A DNA stretch of 7,656 nt from an uncultured Lachnospiraceae bacterium. GTDB lineage: Bacteria > Bacillota > Clostridia > Lachnospirales > Lachnospiraceae. The stretch lies in assembly GCA_900313745.1 (NCBI GenBank), contig OMSM01000080.1, positions 1 to 7,656 on the forward strand. The letters are read 5' to 3'. Shown here piece after piece: positions 5,157 through 7,656 of this stretch. Within the stretch, counting starts at the first letter, position 1; each line of letters starts with the position of its first letter. Under the pieces are notes generated by a model, which was not told the origin of the DNA, did no database searches, and was given only the letters and a program-made list of their open reading frames with translations. The translations under genes were made by a program, and so were the position numbers.

Positions 5157-7466
5157 CTAGCGCATCATCCAGATCATGGTTCCGAGGATGATCAGGATAC
5201 CGATGCAGGTCATCATCAGCACGAAGGTGAAGTTTTCGCCGAAGCGCGTGACGGAGCGCTCCGTCTCCTCCAGGAAGACCTCTGCGCGCCCCTCCCGGTC
5301 TGAAGCTGTGACCACCTTCCGCTCACGGAAAACAGTCTTTCTCATAAGCCAGATGAGGGCGTCCGTCCCGTCTGAGAGCACCCTGGAGAGAAATGCGGAC
5401 ACCGCGACGGCGGCGATGCACAGCGGACGAAGCACCCTGTTCTCCCCAAAAAGCTCTGCCGCCTGTCCGACGGCGGAAAGCGCGGCGGCGGAAAGCGGCT
5501 TCAGGATCCTGTTCTCGCCGAAGAGCTGCGCGAGAGATCCGAAGACCCCGGGCAGCCACTTTAGGAGCATCGGCCTGTACAGCCTGTCCTCCAGATCAAG
5601 GGAAGCAGGCCACAGATTCACATACCCCTCCTCCTTCCGGTACAGCACCTTCCGCACGACGGCAAGGTAGAGCGCCGCGCCGATGGAGAGGGAAATCAGC
5701 CCGCCCTTTATGTTATTCCACGCAAAGGCGTGAAAATGATGCGCGAGGGAGCCTTCCCCGGTCATGAAGGCGGCCAGGCGGAGCATCACCGCCGGCTGGC
5801 CGAGAACAGCCATCGCGAGCGAGGATATGACAATCACCGCACCGGAAAGCAGGTTCATGTACGGCTTCTCCGCGGTCCGTCCCGCGTGATGACGGCCTTC
5901 CTCCCTCTCCGTCATCCGCGCGTCAAAGCCCTCCCGGTCAAAACTCCGCTGCCTCTCCGGATCCTCGTTTTTCTCGATGAAAATACAGATAAAGAGCTTC
6001 AGCATGTAGGCGAAGGTGATTCCGCCGGAGATGAGGAAAATCCACTCCGCGCAGTGCAGAATCCGGGGAATGGCCCCATAAAGCGCTGCGGATATGCCCG
6101 GGGCTGATACTGCCGCAGCGGCCTCCGCTTCCTCCAGGGTCTCAAATCCCTCGACGATCCCCTCGTGAAGCAAAGTTTTGCTGATGTATCCGCCGAAGAG
6201 CGGCACACCGCTGATTCCAAGGGCGCCGAGGGCGAAGGCCAGCTTAAGCGCGCCCTTCTTCCTTCCGAAGCCGCGGATGTCGTTCAGTGTGAGCGTGCGG
6301 AGGTTCATGACCACAACGCCCGCTGCCATAAAGAGCGTGAGTTTGATCATGGAGTGGTTCACCATGTGCAGCATGGTGCCCGCGAGGGCCAGCTCCGCGC
6401 TCTCCTCTCCCGCGTTAAGCGTGACCATTGCCGTCCCCGTGAGGATGAACCCGATCTGCGACATGGACGAGCATGCGAGCGTGCGCTTCAGGTTCACCGA
6501 GAACAGGGCGAGAACCGCGCCGAGCGCCATGGTAATAAGCCCCAGCGCAAGAACAGTGAGCCCGAAGTACACATTCCCGATAAAGACGGACGTCGAGGTC
6601 ATGAGGATTCCGTAGATTCCGACCTTCGTCAGTACGCCGGAGAGCAGCGCCGACGCGGGGGAAGGAGCGACGGGATGCGCCTTTGGAAGCCAGATATGCA
6701 GCGGGAACATTCCCGCCTTCGCGCCGAAGCCGAGAAGAATCAGTATGCCGGCGGTGAGGATCTCCGTCCTGTTCCCCGGTGCGGAAGGAATCGCGGCCGG
6801 AACTGCCCCTGCACTTTCCGGAAGGATACTCCCCTCTCCCGCGAAGATCTCCTTAAGCGCGGCGTACTCCAGCGTTCCCGCGCCGTGCTTCATAAGAAGC
6901 AGGCCCAGGAAGAGCACGAGGCCTCCGATCACCGCGACGGCAAGATAAGTTTTGCCTGCCTTCACCGCCTCCGGGGTCTCCTCGTGGATGACCCAGGTGA
7001 ACGACGTGAAGGACAGCAGCTCGAAGAAGACAAAACTCGTCATCAGGTCGCCGGAGAGCATCACGCCCTCCGTCGCGCCGAGCGTGACGAGGACGAACAT
7101 CCAGTAGCGGTTGAGGTGCTCCGGCTCCTCCTCAAAGTATTCGAAGGCGAAGAGCGTCGTGAAGAGCCACATGACGGCGGTCACCACCGCGTAGGTTCCC
7201 TGGAATCCCGAGGCTGTAAAGGAAAGCCCCGCGGCAAAAACTCCCCCGATCCGGAGAGACGGATGAAGAGCGGCGGTAAAAAGGGCAAGCACAAGCGCCG
7301 CAGCGCAGGCGGACGCCGCGATGACATCCCGGAGAAGGGCATCCGCACGGCCCGAATCCGCCGCAAGGCGCACGGCGAAGCTCCCGGGGAGGATCGTCCG
7401 CTCCCCGGCGGCAAAGGCCAGCAGGCCGCACACTATAGGCAGGAAAACAAGCAGAGCAATCAGCAT
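5157..7466 (-). CDS. Proton-conducting membrane subunit (complex I NuoL/M, Mrp/HyfB-like)
   Basis: A 769-residue polytopic membrane protein with the hallmarks of antiporter-like subunits of complex I, group 4 hydrogenases and Mrp antiporters. A membrane glutamate sits in FVFFELLSFTSF (about residue 149). Lysines sit in GFGAKAGMFPLHIWLPKAHP (about 250) and in the helix GVLTKVGIYGI (about 281). The conserved block SSMSQIGFILTG is at about 333-344, MLHMVNHSMIK at about 365-375 and GVPLFGGYISK at about 420-430. The core is followed by a charged cytosolic insert with FDREGFDARMTEREEGRHH and a long C-terminal extension with a 24-residue repeat, ending in a last membrane helix (FVLMMTCIGILIILGTMIW). 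The frame is open to a TTG at 7505, but the ATG at 7466 begins the hydrophobic helix and has GGAAAGG 9 nt upstream, leaving a 19-nt gap to the preceding gene. Whether the complex moves H+ or Na+, and its redox partner, cannot be told here. Confidence 0.85.
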   Translation of the reverse strand: MLIALLVFLPIVCGLLAFAAGERTILPGSFAVRLAADSGRADALLRDVIAASACAAALVLALFTAALHPSLRIGGVFAAGLSFTASGFQGTYAVVTAVMWLFTTLFAFEYFEEEPEHLNRYWMFVLVTLGATEGVMLSGDLMTSFVFFELLSFTSFTWVIHEETPEAVKAGKTYLAVAVIGGLVLFLGLLLMKHGAGTLEYAALKEIFAGEGSILPESAGAVPAAIPSAPGNRTEILTAGILILLGFGAKAGMFPLHIWLPKAHPVAPSPASALLSGVLTKVGIYGILMTSTSVFIGNVYFGLTVLALGLITMALGAVLALFSVNLKRTLACSSMSQIGFILTGTAMVTLNAGEESAELALAGTMLHMVNHSMIKLTLFMAAGVVVMNLRTLTLNDIRGFGRKKGALKLAFALGALGISGVPLFGGYISKTLLHEGIVEGFETLEEAEAAAAVSAPGISAALYGAIPRILHCAEWIFLISGGITFAYMLKLFICIFIEKNEDPERQRSFDREGFDARMTEREEGRHHAGRTAEKPYMNLLSGAVIVISSLAMAVLGQPAVMLRLAAFMTGEGSLAHHFHAFAWNNIKGGLISLSIGAALYLAVVRKVLYRKEEGYVNLWPASLDLEDRLYRPMLLKWLPGVFGSLAQLFGENRILKPLSAAALSAVGQAAELFGENRVLRPLCIAAVAVSAFLSRVLSDGTDALIWLMRKTVFRERKVVTASDREGRAEVFLEETERSVTRFGENFTFVLMMTCIGILIILGTMIWMMR
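5421..5525 (-). repeat. Internal 24-residue tandem repeat in the membrane subunit
   Basis: The C-terminal extension encodes LFGENRILKPL (5493-5525) and LFGENRVLRPL (5421-5453), offset by exactly 72 nt. The stretches after each copy are similarly Ala/Ser/Val-rich. A weaker third echo, RFGENF, lies nearer the C-terminus (about 5235-5252). DNA identity between the copies is only partial, so the duplication is not recent or is held at protein level. Confidence 0.7.
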
Positions 7467-7485
7467 GAACAAGCGCCTTTCCGGG

Positions 7486-7656
7486 TCAGCCGAGTCCCGC
7501 GGCAACCGCGTTAAGGAAATTCACAAGCGGCATGGGGAACATGCCGAACAGCACCACGGCCGCCGCAAAGACGATGATGGGAAGAAGAATTCCCTTCTCC
7601 GCCTCGCCTATACTGGTCCTCCCGCGGAAGAAGTCCTTGTCCTCCCTGGGGAAAAA
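7486..7656 (-). CDS. C-terminus of a second proton-conducting membrane subunit (cut by window edge)
   Basis: The last 56 residues plus a TGA stop (7486-7488) are visible; the frame is open to the window edge. The segment reads KDFFRGRTSIGEAEKGILLP, then a hydrophobic helix IIVFAAAVVLFGMFP, and ends NAVAAGLG. A cytosolic loop leading to a last helix with the FGMFP-type turn is how NuoM/NuoN/MrpD-like subunits commonly end. Together with the adjacent gene in the same direction 19 nt away, a tandem pair of antiporter-like subunits is likely. Too little is visible to name the subunit. Confidence 0.6.
   Translation of the reverse strand, partial: FFPREDKDFFRGRTSIGEAEKGILLPIIVFAAAVVLFGMFPMPLVNFLNAVAAGLG

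Noticed and set aside
6165..7514. 449-residue open frame on the + strand
   Set aside because: It is antisense to the membrane subunit, and the product is a run of Arg, Glu, Gly and His with no domain; a codon-bias shadow.
1..7656. tRNA, rRNA, CRISPR array, insertion sequence or attachment site
   Set aside because: I saw no regularly spaced direct repeats, no transposase or integrase reading frame, no terminal inverted repeats with target duplication, and no cloverleaf-like sequence.

Overview
This is a GC-rich bacterial window. The organism is most likely a gut- or host-associated member of the Bacillota (Clostridia). The grounds are strong AGGAGG-type ribosome binding sites, intrinsic terminators, a GH112 phosphorylase, and a PqqD-like protein paired with an HprK-like kinase. 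No marker gene is present, so family-level placement is inference.

Layout, left to right. (1) Positions 2-1138 on the + strand hold the C-terminal part of a glycoside hydrolase family 2-type protein, cut by the window edge. (2) Positions 1139-1192 hold a strong inverted repeat that can serve as a shared terminator for the two converging transcription units. (3) Positions 1221-4522 on the - strand hold a tightly packed three-gene unit. In transcription order it contains a GH112 1,3-beta-galactosyl-N-acetylhexosamine phosphorylase (4522 to 2255), a small P-loop protein of the HprK/PEPCK-like kinase fold (likely start 2244, stop 1471), and an 86-residue PqqD-like protein (likely start 1481, stop 1221). 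(4) Positions 4580-4657 hold two terminator-like hairpins on the - strand. One is a clear terminator behind the next small gene; the other lies in the leader of the phosphorylase. (5) Positions 4695-4916 on the - strand hold a 73-residue hypothetical gene with its own near-consensus promoter, a palindrome at the predicted start of transcription, a structured leader of about 143 nt and a strong ribosome binding site. (6) Positions 5157-7656 on the - strand hold two tandem complex I/Mrp-like proton-conducting membrane subunits, the second in transcription order complete and the first cut by the window edge.

How they fit together. The GH2-type protein and the GH112 phosphorylase face each other and both point to galactoside or host-glycan use. 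The phosphorylase would split galacto-N-biose, lacto-N-biose or a related galactoside with phosphate to give galactose 1-phosphate. The unusual part is that it is coupled to a kinase/PqqD-like pair of a kind better known from peptide-modification (RiPP) loci, with no recognisable precursor, cyclase or radical SAM gene in view. The membrane subunits belong to a separate energy-conservation or cation-transport locus that continues beyond the right edge.
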